29,350 nt of DNA from Solirubrobacterales bacterium (GTDB taxonomy: Bacteria; Actinomycetota; Thermoleophilia; Solirubrobacterales; Solirubrobacteraceae), in NCBI GenBank assembly GCA_003244035.1, contig QHBV01000217.1:15498-44847 (forward strand). Reading direction: 5' to 3'. The position numbers were made by a program, and so were the translations under genes. Positions 15,399 to 23,472 of the stretch are shown here, piece by piece (within the stretch, counting starts at the first letter, position 1; each line of letters opens with the position of its first letter). The notes under the pieces are model-generated. The model ran no database searches. It saw only the letters and a list, made by a program, of their open reading frames with translations, and had not been told where the DNA came from.

Positions 15399-16233
15399 CC
15401 TGACGTCAGCTCTGCGTCGTTTCGCTGAGCAAGCCCTCGGGCCATGCGAGCTTGCCACCTCGCCCCCAGGCAGCACGGACAGCGGGCCAGTGGTCCGGTT
15501 CCGTTCCTCTCGCGGACACGAGTACATCGCCAAACGCCACACCGCCATCGGCAAGCACGCCCGGGAAGTCCACGCCTACCGCCACTGGGCACCCGCCCTC
15601 GGCGCTCGCGCCGCCCGGCTGGTGGCCGCCGATCTCCAGACGATGACAATGCTCATCACCGCCCTGCCCGGACACCCGGCCGACGGCACCGGTAACGCCC
15701 GGGACCACCACCGCCAGGCCGGCGCCCTGCTGCGGCTACTCCACGACTCAGAGCCGGCCCAGCCGCTGCCTGGCTTCCAGCGATGGCTCGATGACCGCAT
15801 CTCCCGGTGGCGCGACCTGGCCGCCCCCATCCTGTCCGCCGGAGACGAGCGGATCATCGAGCACCACCTCACTGGTTTGCGGGCGCTCGGCATCCCGGAC
15901 GGAGGCCCCGGTCACTTCGACTTCCAGCCACGCAACTGGATTGTTGACCAGAACGGGACGCTGCACGTGATCGACTTCGAGCACGCCCGCATCGGCCTGC
16001 CGGCCCGCGACTTCACCCGCCTGCACTTCCGTTACTGGGCATCTCATCCGCGGTTGCGCGATGATTTCTTCGACGGCTACAGGCGCCAACTGACCGCAGA
16101 TGAGCAACAGGCCATGATCAATTGCGGCGCGATTGACGCGCTCACCGCCCTGGCACGCGGGACGCAGACCGGCGATTCCACGCTGGTCTCCCACGGCCGC
16201 GCCACGCTGGCGCGCCTTCGCGATGAGGGCTGA
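15391..16233 (+). CDS. APH-like phosphotransferase
   Basis: A 280-aa protein of the aminoglycoside phosphotransferase/choline kinase superfamily. EYIAKRH is the ATP-anchoring Lys region. GHFDFQPRNWIV gives His175 and Asp177 of the catalytic HxD loop, and VIDFEHA is the metal-binding DFE motif. ATG 15391 overlaps the phosphatase stop (ATGCCTGA), so translation is coupled. Such kinases phosphorylate hydroxyls on small molecules, either to build an intermediate or to protect the producer by inactivating the product. Both fit here. Confidence 0.88.
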   Translation: MPDLTSALRRFAEQALGPCELATSPPGSTDSGPVVRFRSSRGHEYIAKRHTAIGKHAREVHAYRHWAPALGARAARLVAADLQTMTMLITALPGHPADGTGNARDHHRQAGALLRLLHDSEPAQPLPGFQRWLDDRISRWRDLAAPILSAGDERIIEHHLTGLRALGIPDGGPGHFDFQPRNWIVDQNGTLHVIDFEHARIGLPARDFTRLHFRYWASHPRLRDDFFDGYRRQLTADEQQAMINCGAIDALTALARGTQTGDSTLVSHGRATLARLRDEG

Positions 16234-16234
16234 C

Positions 16235-16544
16235 ATGTCGGCCGAGAGCACGCCCGGAGCCATCCTGCCCCAGCTTCACGCGCAGGATCTGGCCGGCCGC
16301 GACCTCGCGCTGCTGCGAACCCGCCTGTACAGGCTCAGCGACGACCGTCGCCACTACGCACTCACCGAAGCACTCGAGGAGCGGCTGCTCACCGGCCACC
16401 TGCCCTGCCCGTTCACGGTCGCACGTGCGCGAATCCCTGGAGGCCGCCCGCGCGGCCGGCCTGCCAGCGAGCTTCGGCAGCGACGTGGCAGGCGCCAAGA
16501 CATCGACGTCGCCGCTTGAGCTGGCGGCCCGCACCCGCAATTGA
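16235..16544 (+). pseudogene. Small unknown gene with a frameshift near 16411-16425
   Basis: ATG 16235, four bases after the APH-like stop, starts a frame with strong coding bias (MSAESTPGAILPQLHAQDL...EERLLTGHLPCPFTVA). After about 16420 this frame turns into Arg/Gly-rich shadow sequence ending at 16519. The +1 frame takes on the coding bias from GTG 16425 (VRESLEAARAAGLPASFGSD...) to TGA 16544. Removing one base near 16424 would join them into one protein of about 102 aa. It is either a genuine frameshift, a sequencing error, or two tiny overlapping genes. I recognise no domain. Confidence 0.6.
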
Positions 16545-16612
16545 AGGGAGACCGACTGCCCCGGGCGGCATGATGGCATCGTCGCGAAGAACCCACGGCC
16601 GAAGGAGGACAC

Positions 16613-17446
16613 GTGCAACCCGGAAGCCCGGCCAGGCAGGTCGAGTTCCGCAGCCTGGACGGGCTGCGGCTGCGTGGCACCCTTGTCGGGCCCTCACCTG
16701 CCCGCGGGCCCGCGGTGGTACTGGTCCACGGCGGAGGCGTGACCCGCGAAGAGGGCAGCTTCTTCGCCCGGCTCGCTTCCGGGCTGGCGGAGGCCGGGCT
16801 GCCCTCGCTGCGCTTCGACTTCCGGGCACACGGCGAGAGTGAGGGCCAGGGCGAGGATCTGACCATCGCCGCCGTGGCCAATGACATCCGCGCGGCGGTT
16901 TCCTGCGTGCGCGAGATGACCGGCAGCGGCCCGGTTGATCTGATCGGCGCAAGCTTCGGCGGCGGGATCAGCGCCTTCTTTGCGGCACGGCACCCCAACC
17001 AGGTACGCAGGGTCGTCCTGTTCAACCCGCTGCTGGACTACAAGAAGCGGTTCATCGACGACAAGCCTGAGTGGGACGGTGACCAGATCAGCGAGCAGGC
17101 CGGCCGGAAACTGACTGCTCAAGGGTTCCTGGCGCATTCGCCGACGTTCAAGCTGGGCCGGGCGCTGCTCAACGAGATCTTGTACCTGAATCCGCGGCGG
17201 GCACTCGGCGAACTGACCGCCCCTGCCCTTTTCGTGCATGGCACGCGGGACACCTTTATCCCGGTCGAGTCCTCGCAGGCGGCTGTCGGGCAGATTACCA
17301 GGGCCGAGGCCCGGCTCATCGAGATCGACGGCGCCCAGCACGGCTTCGCGGTGCATGACGACCCGCTGTACCGGGAACCGCAGACGCAGCAGTGGCAGGC
17401 GTTCGTGATCCGGTCGGTAACGGCATGGCTCACTGAACCCGATTGA
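16613..17446 (+). CDS. Alpha/beta hydrolase
   Basis: A 277-aa cytosolic hydrolase. The oxyanion strand VLVHGGGVTREEG, the FDFRAHGESEG strand, nucleophile elbow GASFGGG (Ser114), acid Asp213 in HGTRDTFIP and His243 in GAQHGFAVH complete the catalytic triad of the BAAT/dienelactone hydrolase-like fold. GTG 16613 is preceded by AAGGAGG with good spacing. It is 68 bp after the frameshifted gene and is the last intact gene of the plus-strand run before the island junction. It could cleave an ester, thioester or carbamate of the pathway product; no specific substrate can be read. Confidence 0.88.
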   Translation: MQPGSPARQVEFRSLDGLRLRGTLVGPSPARGPAVVLVHGGGVTREEGSFFARLASGLAEAGLPSLRFDFRAHGESEGQGEDLTIAAVANDIRAAVSCVREMTGSGPVDLIGASFGGGISAFFAARHPNQVRRVVLFNPLLDYKKRFIDDKPEWDGDQISEQAGRKLTAQGFLAHSPTFKLGRALLNEILYLNPRRALGELTAPALFVHGTRDTFIPVESSQAAVGQITRAEARLIEIDGAQHGFAVHDDPLYREPQTQQWQAFVIRSVTAWLTEPD

Positions 17447-17533
17447 GGCTCGTGACCAGCCGAGCACGAAAGACTCCCACGGCCGGCATGGCCGACCACG
17501 AGAGCCCGGCCGCCACATGAGGAGAGCAGCTCC

Positions 17534-17647
17534 GTGAGCATACGCACGGAGCCAGTGGCACCGGATGCCTATTCAGCAGTTCAATGTCCGATGGCGCGGG
17601 GACCGACTAGGCGGTCGGCTTCGTCGAGCGCGAGATGCCACGGATAG
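17534..17647 (+). pseudogene. Possible 5' fragment of an operon gene cut at the island edge
   Basis: GTG 17534 has a good GAGGAG site and starts MSIRTEPVAPDAYSAVQ. The frame then runs into sequence that is antisense to the flavoprotein remnant and stops at 17647 after 37 codons. Real ribosome site plus immediate loss of coding character at about 17580, exactly where the flavoprotein stop lies, suggests a gene start truncated by the event that brought in the right-hand region. Too short to identify. Confidence 0.35.
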
Positions 17648-17805
17648 GTGTCGATAACGCCGCCGCCGGTGCGGGGCGGATGCGGCTCGAACGCGCCGGG
17701 ACCGAGCAGGATGCGCACTCCTTCGTTGCGCAGCGACTCGACGCTCCGGCGGAACGGGTCACGGCTAGCCAGCGCCGAGTTCACGAAGGGAAGCACCACG
17801 GGAAG
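17581..17805 (-). pseudogene. 3' remnant of a flavoprotein (PPC decarboxylase-like fold) gene
   Basis: The minus-strand frame ending at TCA 17581-17583 encodes about 75 residues. PVVLPFVNSALASRDPF, SVESLRNEGVRILLG, FEPHPPRTGG and PWHLALDEADRL are typical of the C-terminal part of actinobacterial flavoproteins of the phosphopantothenoylcysteine decarboxylase-like fold. Reading further upstream, beyond about 17800-17811, the frame becomes the shadow of the HerA gene on the other strand. The FMN-binding N-terminal half is therefore gone, and the fragment cannot be functional. Confidence 0.75.
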
Positions 17806-18831
17806 AGCTACACCCGCGGGGTACTGGGGGAGGAACTCCACCGCCATGGGGTCCCGCAGGTCAACATCGACGTGAACGGGGAAATGATCGAGGCGGCGAG
17901 GCAACTCGGGGGCAGGAATGTCCGCCCCGGTGACGGATTCACCCTGCCGCTGGGCTCCTTGACCCGCGAGGACCTGATTGAGGCCGTGTCCGGCGTGAAC
18001 CGCGGGACCAACATCGAGACACTGATCGGCTACACCTTCGACTCGCTGAGCCGTCAGATCGCCCAGGGACGCCGGTCGGAGTTCAGCGTCGATGAACTCG
18101 TCGCCGAGATCGAGGTGCAGGCGCCATTCCTGAAAATGGAGGCGGCGAACACACTGCGGCCAGCGCAGCAGCGGGTGAGGGCCCTCGAGCGCCTGAAGTA
18201 CATCGGGCGCCGGTTCGACTGGGTCGGCACGCTGAAGCCGGGCGCGTTCATCAACATCGACTGCCGGGGCCTGCTGCTCGGCGACCTGCGCATCATCACC
18301 GCTGCGGTAGCGCGCGACCTGCAGAATCTCGCCCGGCAGCAGAAGATCCCGTTCACCGTTCTGTCGATTGACGAGTTCCACCTGGTCGCGCCCAACGAGG
18401 ACAAGCTGGTCTCCACCCAGGTGCTGCGGGAGATCGCCCGCATCGGGCGGCATTACCGCCTCGGGCTTGTCCTCACCACGCAAAGCCCCGCGGACGTGGA
18501 CCGGGCGGTGCTCAAGCGCATGCTCACGCGCTTCGTGCACACCATCGAGCGCGACCAGCTCGACTCCCTGCGGGGGATCTTCGCCGACGCGCCCCCGGAG
18601 ATGATCCAGTCCCTGGCGAAGCTGCCCCGCGGTACCTGTGTCCTGACCGGCGTGGCCGAGACGATCCGGCACGCGACGGTGGTCGACATCCGCACCCGCG
18701 TCACCCACCACGGCGGCGCGACCCCGGACGTATTCGGGGATCTGCGCACGCGGGGCTGGCCCGGCAAAAAGCCTCTTTCCGAGATCATCCAGGACGACGA
18801 CCGGGACGGGGAGACCGGCGATGCCGGCTGA
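17797..18831 (+). pseudogene. HerA-type ATPase, 5'-truncated within Walker A
   Basis: From GKSYTRGVLGEEL onward (first codon about 17800) the sequence is a clear HerA/DUF87 ATPase. VNIDVNGEM follows Walker A, FTVLSIDEFHLVAP (17635-frame residues 246-247, Asp-Glu) is Walker B, and HYRLGLVLTTQSPADVD is the sensor strand. An arginine-finger region follows. The residues before GKS are HEGKHH, not the GxxGS of an intact P-loop, and everything further upstream in this frame is antisense to the flavoprotein remnant. The N-terminal barrel domain and promoter are missing. An ATG at 17635 keeps the frame open (398 aa), so a chimeric protein could be made, but ATP binding should fail. The stop overlaps the NurA start by 11 bp, as expected for a HerA-NurA pair. 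Confidence 0.8.
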
Positions 18832-20977
18832 GCAGCGCAAGCTCGACGTGGTCGAGCGCGAGCAGGCCATTTTCAGGTACCTGCGGGGCATCGACCGGTC
18901 GGTCGGAGCCACGGTCCGCGAACTGCATGAGCAGCTGACCGTCATGGGGGCGGCCGCGCAGGGCGGCGGCGAGGTGCGCGACACGGTCACGGTGCAGGCG
19001 TACCACAAGCTGGTCACCCGGCTGGTGCTGGACGGCAGGCTGGTCGAGGTCGGCGACCCGGGCGCTGATGCCCAGCGGTACGCGCTCGCGCCCGCGCTGC
19101 ACGCCGATACCGCGCTGACCCTCGACGACATCGACCAGATCGCCTTCGAGCTCAAGCCGACCGAGGCGATCGCGGCGCTGATCGACGCACGGGAGTACGT
19201 GGGGGCCAACCGCGACACCGTCTTGCGGCGGGCGGCGATAGCACTGCAGAAGGTGCCGCCCCGCGACCTGGTCCGGGACATGATCCTCTCGAAAGTGGAC
19301 CTGTACAACGCGCACGTGGACGAGTGGCACGCGCACGGCGGCGACGATGAGCGCCACCGCCGCCTGCTCAAGGCCGCCCGGGCCGACCTGGAGATCATCT
19401 GCTACCGGTGGTTCGGGCTCAGCGCGGACGCTGTTCGCGTACCCCCGGCCAGCAGCGTATCCAGCAGCGGCACGGGTGCCGTCGCCGTCAGCTACGACCC
19501 GGGCCGGCTCGCAAGTGAGCTCTCCTTGCGCGTATTCGGCGACACGGTGATCCAGCACGTCGCGGTCGCCAACCGGTCCGCGCCGGAAGACTGGTCCAAC
19601 GTCGTGGTGGCCGGCAGCGACGGGAGCACCTACTCCAGCGTGATGAGCATCGACACCGCGAAGGCGTTCGTCGACGACGGCGGCAGCGAGGTCGTCACCT
19701 TCAACAACTCGATCGTCTACCTGCACATGGAGGGCCTGAACCGGGAACGCCACGCCAGCAGGGTGTACAGCGTGCCGATCACCCGCAGCGCGATCGACAG
19801 CCCCACCAACGCCGGCATGGTGATGGCCCCGTTCATGTACCGGGAGCTGGCCGACGGGGAATACGAGCACATGGCCAAGTGCGCCACCGACGTCGTCCAG
19901 TGGCGCGCGGACGAGCGGGTCTTCATCGGGGACGCGCCGGCCCTGGGCGGGGACGGCAGGCGCCTCCCGGCCCCCCGGGTGCACCTGCGGGACGGCACTG
20001 TGACCCTGCAGGAACGCGAAGTAAATCACTATCAGCGCAACGACGCCTACGGGGATATGGTCCGCGCCGGCGTCCTACTGTCCTACCAGATCCTCAAGCA
20101 CATCAAGTCGCGGCGCCAGCCGCCGGTCTTCGCCGGCGCGGTCAAGGGCAGCCAGCTGCACCTGTTCGCCACGATCATCAACTGGTTCATCGCGCATGGC
20201 CACCCGGCATCCGGCGTGCCGCCTGTCGACCCGGGCTGGGACGTCTCCCGCGCGGCGATGCTGGCCGACAACGAGGCCGTCACCATGCTGCTGGCCACCC
20301 TGGCCGCCGGGCGCGGAGACGGGTACTTCTGCACCTTCGCGGTCTCCCGGCCCTTCCACGCGCTCACCGACATGGCGCGCGAGTACGCGCACGAGATGCC
20401 CGACATCTGGGTCGACAAGCTGCGCGACCGGCAGAACGACCACCTCGGCAAGCCGATGATGGACAGCTACTGGAAGACCGTGGATGTCATCGAGGACGAC
20501 CCGTACGTCCGCATGTGCGAAGAGGCCGACTACGTGATGTTCTACATCGGCCACACCGCCGGCGACCCGCTGCCGCTGGCCCCGCGGTATGAGTTCCTCG
20601 AGTCCCTGCGGCCAGCCGGAGCCGAAGACGCAAACGCGCGCGTCCGCCGGAACGTCGAGCTCCTGGTAGCCGCGCTCGACCACACCAAGTTCACCCCCGA
20701 CAGCGACCACAACTTCCTCACCGGCAAGCGCCTGGTGAAGATCGTGCCCTCCGTCGTGTACCGGGCACACGAATACTGCAAGGCCCTCGGCAGAAGGCTG
20801 GAGACCGAACTCAAATCGATGATCGTCGCCAACCTGCACCGCCTCGGCCTCGCCCGCCGCGCCAACGACGACGCGGTAAGCCTCCGCCCGCTCAACGCCC
20901 GGCGGTTCTTCGAGGAGGAAGCCCGTCTGCGGGATCCAGAAATAAAGGAAATCGAGGGCCACGACCGGCCAGATTAG
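18821..20977 (+). CDS. NurA-domain nuclease with N-terminal winged-helix-like region
   Basis: A 718-aa protein, partner of the preceding HerA-type ATPase (ATGCCGGCTGA overlap). Residues ~1-95 look like a winged-helix fold (YHKLVTRLVLDGRLVEVGD). The NurA nuclease domain begins with VVVAGSDGSTYSS, Asp267 being the expected first metal ligand. Later parts include PVFAGAVKGSQLHLFATIINWF and GYFCTFAVSRPFHALTD, typical of NurA strands. A C-terminal SVVYRAHEYCKALGRRLE helix completes it. NurA is a 5'-3' exo/endonuclease that forms a ring-threaded complex with hexameric HerA to resect DNA; bacterial pairs are frequent in defence islands. With HerA damaged, the complex is probably inactive unless HerA is supplied elsewhere. 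It is longer than archaeal NurA (~350 aa). Confidence 0.78.
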   Translation: MPAEQRKLDVVEREQAIFRYLRGIDRSVGATVRELHEQLTVMGAAAQGGGEVRDTVTVQAYHKLVTRLVLDGRLVEVGDPGADAQRYALAPALHADTALTLDDIDQIAFELKPTEAIAALIDAREYVGANRDTVLRRAAIALQKVPPRDLVRDMILSKVDLYNAHVDEWHAHGGDDERHRRLLKAARADLEIICYRWFGLSADAVRVPPASSVSSSGTGAVAVSYDPGRLASELSLRVFGDTVIQHVAVANRSAPEDWSNVVVAGSDGSTYSSVMSIDTAKAFVDDGGSEVVTFNNSIVYLHMEGLNRERHASRVYSVPITRSAIDSPTNAGMVMAPFMYRELADGEYEHMAKCATDVVQWRADERVFIGDAPALGGDGRRLPAPRVHLRDGTVTLQEREVNHYQRNDAYGDMVRAGVLLSYQILKHIKSRRQPPVFAGAVKGSQLHLFATIINWFIAHGHPASGVPPVDPGWDVSRAAMLADNEAVTMLLATLAAGRGDGYFCTFAVSRPFHALTDMAREYAHEMPDIWVDKLRDRQNDHLGKPMMDSYWKTVDVIEDDPYVRMCEEADYVMFYIGHTAGDPLPLAPRYEFLESLRPAGAEDANARVRRNVELLVAALDHTKFTPDSDHNFLTGKRLVKIVPSVVYRAHEYCKALGRRLETELKSMIVANLHRLGLARRANDDAVSLRPLNARRFFEEEARLRDPEIKEIEGHDRPD

Positions 20978-20992
20978 GACCTGGGTGAACAC

Positions 20993-21166
20993 GTGTATCT
21001 GAGCCGACTCCAGGCGCGTGGCCTGCGCGCGAGCGCGGACCACGCGATGGGGGTCTCGCTACCCTGGCGCTTCGCGGTGGTAGCTGACCCGAACCGGGCG
21101 GCCAAGACGACGACCGCCGGCGCTGCCCGTCCGGGCCTGGCTATCCCGGAAGGGGGCCGCAGGTGA
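20993..21166 (+). pseudogene. Remnant of an OLD/SMC-like ATPase N-terminus, coupled to the Argonaute start
   Basis: GTG 20993 opens a 57-codon frame: VYLSRLQARGLRAS, then LPWRFAVVADPNRAAKTTT. This mirrors the start of OLD-family and recombination ATPases (M-L-S-R-L...GLR..., then the Walker A strand GPNGAGKTT), but the P-loop glycines are lost (DPNRAAKTT). After about 15 more residues it stops, its TGA overlapping the Argonaute GTG (GTGA). Codon bias is high. It may be a decayed gene kept for translational coupling, or a tiny protein on its own. The family resemblance is by eye over about 40 residues. Confidence 0.55.
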
Positions 21167-23472
21167 ACCGCTCGCCGGGCTCAAGTCAGGCCGCAGCGCC
21201 GCGGGTGGTCTTCAACTACCTTCCAGTGCAGTTCACGGCCGATAGCTTCCCCGCCGGCCTGGTTGACTACGAAACCGGGGACCAGCTGGCGCAGTTGCGA
21301 AATGAGCTGTCGGAGACACACGTCGTCGGGCGTGTCGGCGACCAGATTGCCTGCGTCCCGCTCGCCGCAGAGGCACCGGACGTCGGCAAGCAAGAGGTAC
21401 TGGATACGCGCAAGAACCTCGAGCTGGCAACGCGCCTGGTGCAGGCATCGCTGGTTCGCACGCTGGCTGCCTGGAAACACTACGAGCTGCGAAGGGCCGC
21501 TCCCCCGACGTTCGTGTCGCGTGGTCCTGGCCGGGATCTGCTCGCGCAGGCCGCGCAGAGCTTCGAGTGTGAGCTGGCGGGACTGCATGTCTACCCTCAG
21601 TACCGCCTGGATGTGCGCATGACCGGGCCGTCTGGATGCCCGGGGATCATCGTCGGGATGAAGACGAGGTATGAGATCGACGTCCCGGTGGGTGACCTGC
21701 TGCGCCGCGGAGTTCATGTGGAGGGCCGGTACGTTCTCACCGGGGCGGCGAGTCAGGAGGGGGACCGGGGCGTGGTGGCCGGCCGCCGCGCCGTCGGTGC
21801 CGTGGAGGCTGTCGACGGGGACTGGCTTATCCTGCGTGATGCGCCGGATGTCCAGCAGGTGCGCGCAGCGGAGGCGTGGCTGGAAGGGCGCCGCGACGTC
21901 GTCGATGACGTTGTGCGCGCGCTCGTCGGGCCGGCGCACGCGAAGATCATGGAGAGCCTGGACGAGGCCGCCTTCGGCCTGGCCGGCGCGGAAGGCCGGC
22001 TGGGCAGGATCAGGGAAATCGCGGCATGGCTCGCCCGGCGCAGGCTTGTGCTGGCTAGCGGGCTGGAGGCATCGGTAGGCAGCCCGGTCGGCCTCGACGG
22101 GACCGGTCCTCGGGTGAAGAGCCGGCGCTTCGACGAGCCGACGTTCGTGTTCGATCTTGCCGGGGACAAGAAGCACCGCTATCCGGACAAGGGCCTGGAT
22201 GAGTTCGGCCCGTTCGACTCGGAGGGCTTCACGCCCAAGCGGCCATCCATCGCCGTCGTGACCCCCAGCTCCCTGAAGGGCACGGTCGAGACGTTCATCA
22301 GCAGCTTCCTCAACGGCGTGCCCGGCGGGAGCGTCTTCGCTCAGGGATTCGTCCGCAAGTACCGGCTGACCGCCTGCGACGTCACGTTCGAGGCGTTCGA
22401 CTCGGACCTGCGCGACGCCCAGGCTTACCGCAGCGCCTGTCTCGCGGCGCTCGGGAAAGCCAGGAAGGTGGACCTGGCGTTCGTGATCACCAGTAAGGAG
22501 CAAGAAGAACTCACCGGTGACGAGAGCCCCTACCTGGTTGCCAAGGCGACATTCATGGGGCATGGCGTGCCCGTTCAGGATGTCCAGATCGAGACGATCA
22601 GGAAGGGGAATCTCGCGTACCCGCTGAACAGCATCGCGCTGGCGTGCTACGCCAAGCTCGGCGGAACGCCGTATGTCATCAGCGCTCCGCGCGCGGTCAC
22701 GCAAGAGCTGGTGATCGGGATCGGCAGCGCCCATGTGAAGGCCAGCAGGCTGACCGTCCCGGAACGGGTGGTCGGGATCACGACCGTGTTTAGCGCCGAC
22801 GGCAACTACATCCTGTCCAACAGGTCAAGCGAAGCTGACTATGCGGCGTACCCGCGTGAGTTGCTTCGCTCGCTGGAAGCCTGCATCGAGGAGGTCAAGG
22901 CGCGCAACGGCTGGCTGCCCGGTGACGCGCTGAGGTTGATCTTCCACGTGTTCAAGCCGCTGAAAGACACCGAGGCCCAGGCGGTCAAGGCCCTGGTGGA
23001 GAAGCTGACGGGCGAGTACGCGTCCGTGGAGTTCGCGTTCGTTCACGTCAGCGACGAGCACGATTGGGTGATGTTCGACCAGAACAGCGCCGGCGTCCGC
23101 AGCGCCAGTCGCAGCGGGCCTGCCAAAGGCCGGCTTGTTCCTGGCCGCGGGCACGCCGTCCAGATCAGCCGCAGCGAGATGCTCCTGTCAGTCACCGGCC
23201 CGTTCGACATGAAGCTGCCGCTGCAAGGGCTGCCCCGGCCGCTGCGGCTCAAGCTGCACCGGGAATCCACATTCACCGACCTTGAGTACCTGGGCGGGCA
23301 GGTTTTCCGGTTCACTGCGTTGTCGTGGCGCAGGCCCTACCCGTCCGGGCGCCCGGTGACGATCATGTACTCCGACCTCATCGCCAGCCTCCTCGGCCAG
23401 CTGCGGCACGTTAAGAACTGGAACGCCGACATCGTCTCGACCAGGCTCCGGGCGAGCAGGTGGTTCTTGTGA
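21163..23472 (+). CDS. Long prokaryotic Argonaute, catalytically degenerate (long-B type)
   Basis: A 769-aa protein from GTG 21163 (GTGA overlap; GGGGG stretch upstream). Residues ~1-350 correspond to the N and reduced PAZ regions. MID begins around PSIAVVTPSSLKGTVETFI and includes FVITSKEQEEL and SPYLVAKATFMGHGVPVQDVQ, the 5'-guide pocket region. PIWI follows with ISAPRAVTQELVIGIGSAHV. The catalytic first Asp (normally GIDV/S) is Gly521, and the second catalytic region reads HVFKPLKDTE without the usual Asp, so target slicing is not expected. Length and inactive PIWI match long-B Argonautes such as RsAgo, which use small guides to recognise invading DNA and recruit partner effectors. The nuclease encoded in overlap downstream is the likely effector. 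Confidence 0.85.
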   Translation: MNRSPGSSQAAAPRVVFNYLPVQFTADSFPAGLVDYETGDQLAQLRNELSETHVVGRVGDQIACVPLAAEAPDVGKQEVLDTRKNLELATRLVQASLVRTLAAWKHYELRRAAPPTFVSRGPGRDLLAQAAQSFECELAGLHVYPQYRLDVRMTGPSGCPGIIVGMKTRYEIDVPVGDLLRRGVHVEGRYVLTGAASQEGDRGVVAGRRAVGAVEAVDGDWLILRDAPDVQQVRAAEAWLEGRRDVVDDVVRALVGPAHAKIMESLDEAAFGLAGAEGRLGRIREIAAWLARRRLVLASGLEASVGSPVGLDGTGPRVKSRRFDEPTFVFDLAGDKKHRYPDKGLDEFGPFDSEGFTPKRPSIAVVTPSSLKGTVETFISSFLNGVPGGSVFAQGFVRKYRLTACDVTFEAFDSDLRDAQAYRSACLAALGKARKVDLAFVITSKEQEELTGDESPYLVAKATFMGHGVPVQDVQIETIRKGNLAYPLNSIALACYAKLGGTPYVISAPRAVTQELVIGIGSAHVKASRLTVPERVVGITTVFSADGNYILSNRSSEADYAAYPRELLRSLEACIEEVKARNGWLPGDALRLIFHVFKPLKDTEAQAVKALVEKLTGEYASVEFAFVHVSDEHDWVMFDQNSAGVRSASRSGPAKGRLVPGRGHAVQISRSEMLLSVTGPFDMKLPLQGLPRPLRLKLHRESTFTDLEYLGGQVFRFTALSWRRPYPSGRPVTIMYSDLIASLLGQLRHVKNWNADIVSTRLRASRWFL

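Noticed and set aside
17805..19398. Long minus-strand open frame continuing from the flavoprotein remnant (up to 605 codons)
   Set aside because: Only the last ~75 codons look like protein; the rest is the mirror of the HerA and NurA genes with Arg/Ser/Asp-rich composition.
18785..20029. 414-codon minus-strand frame opposite the NurA gene
   Set aside because: Val/Asp/Gly/His-rich shadow composition, and the NurA gene on the other strand has clear domain motifs.
21181..22734. 517-codon minus-strand frame opposite the Argonaute gene
   Set aside because: Shadow of the Argonaute reading frame without any family signature.
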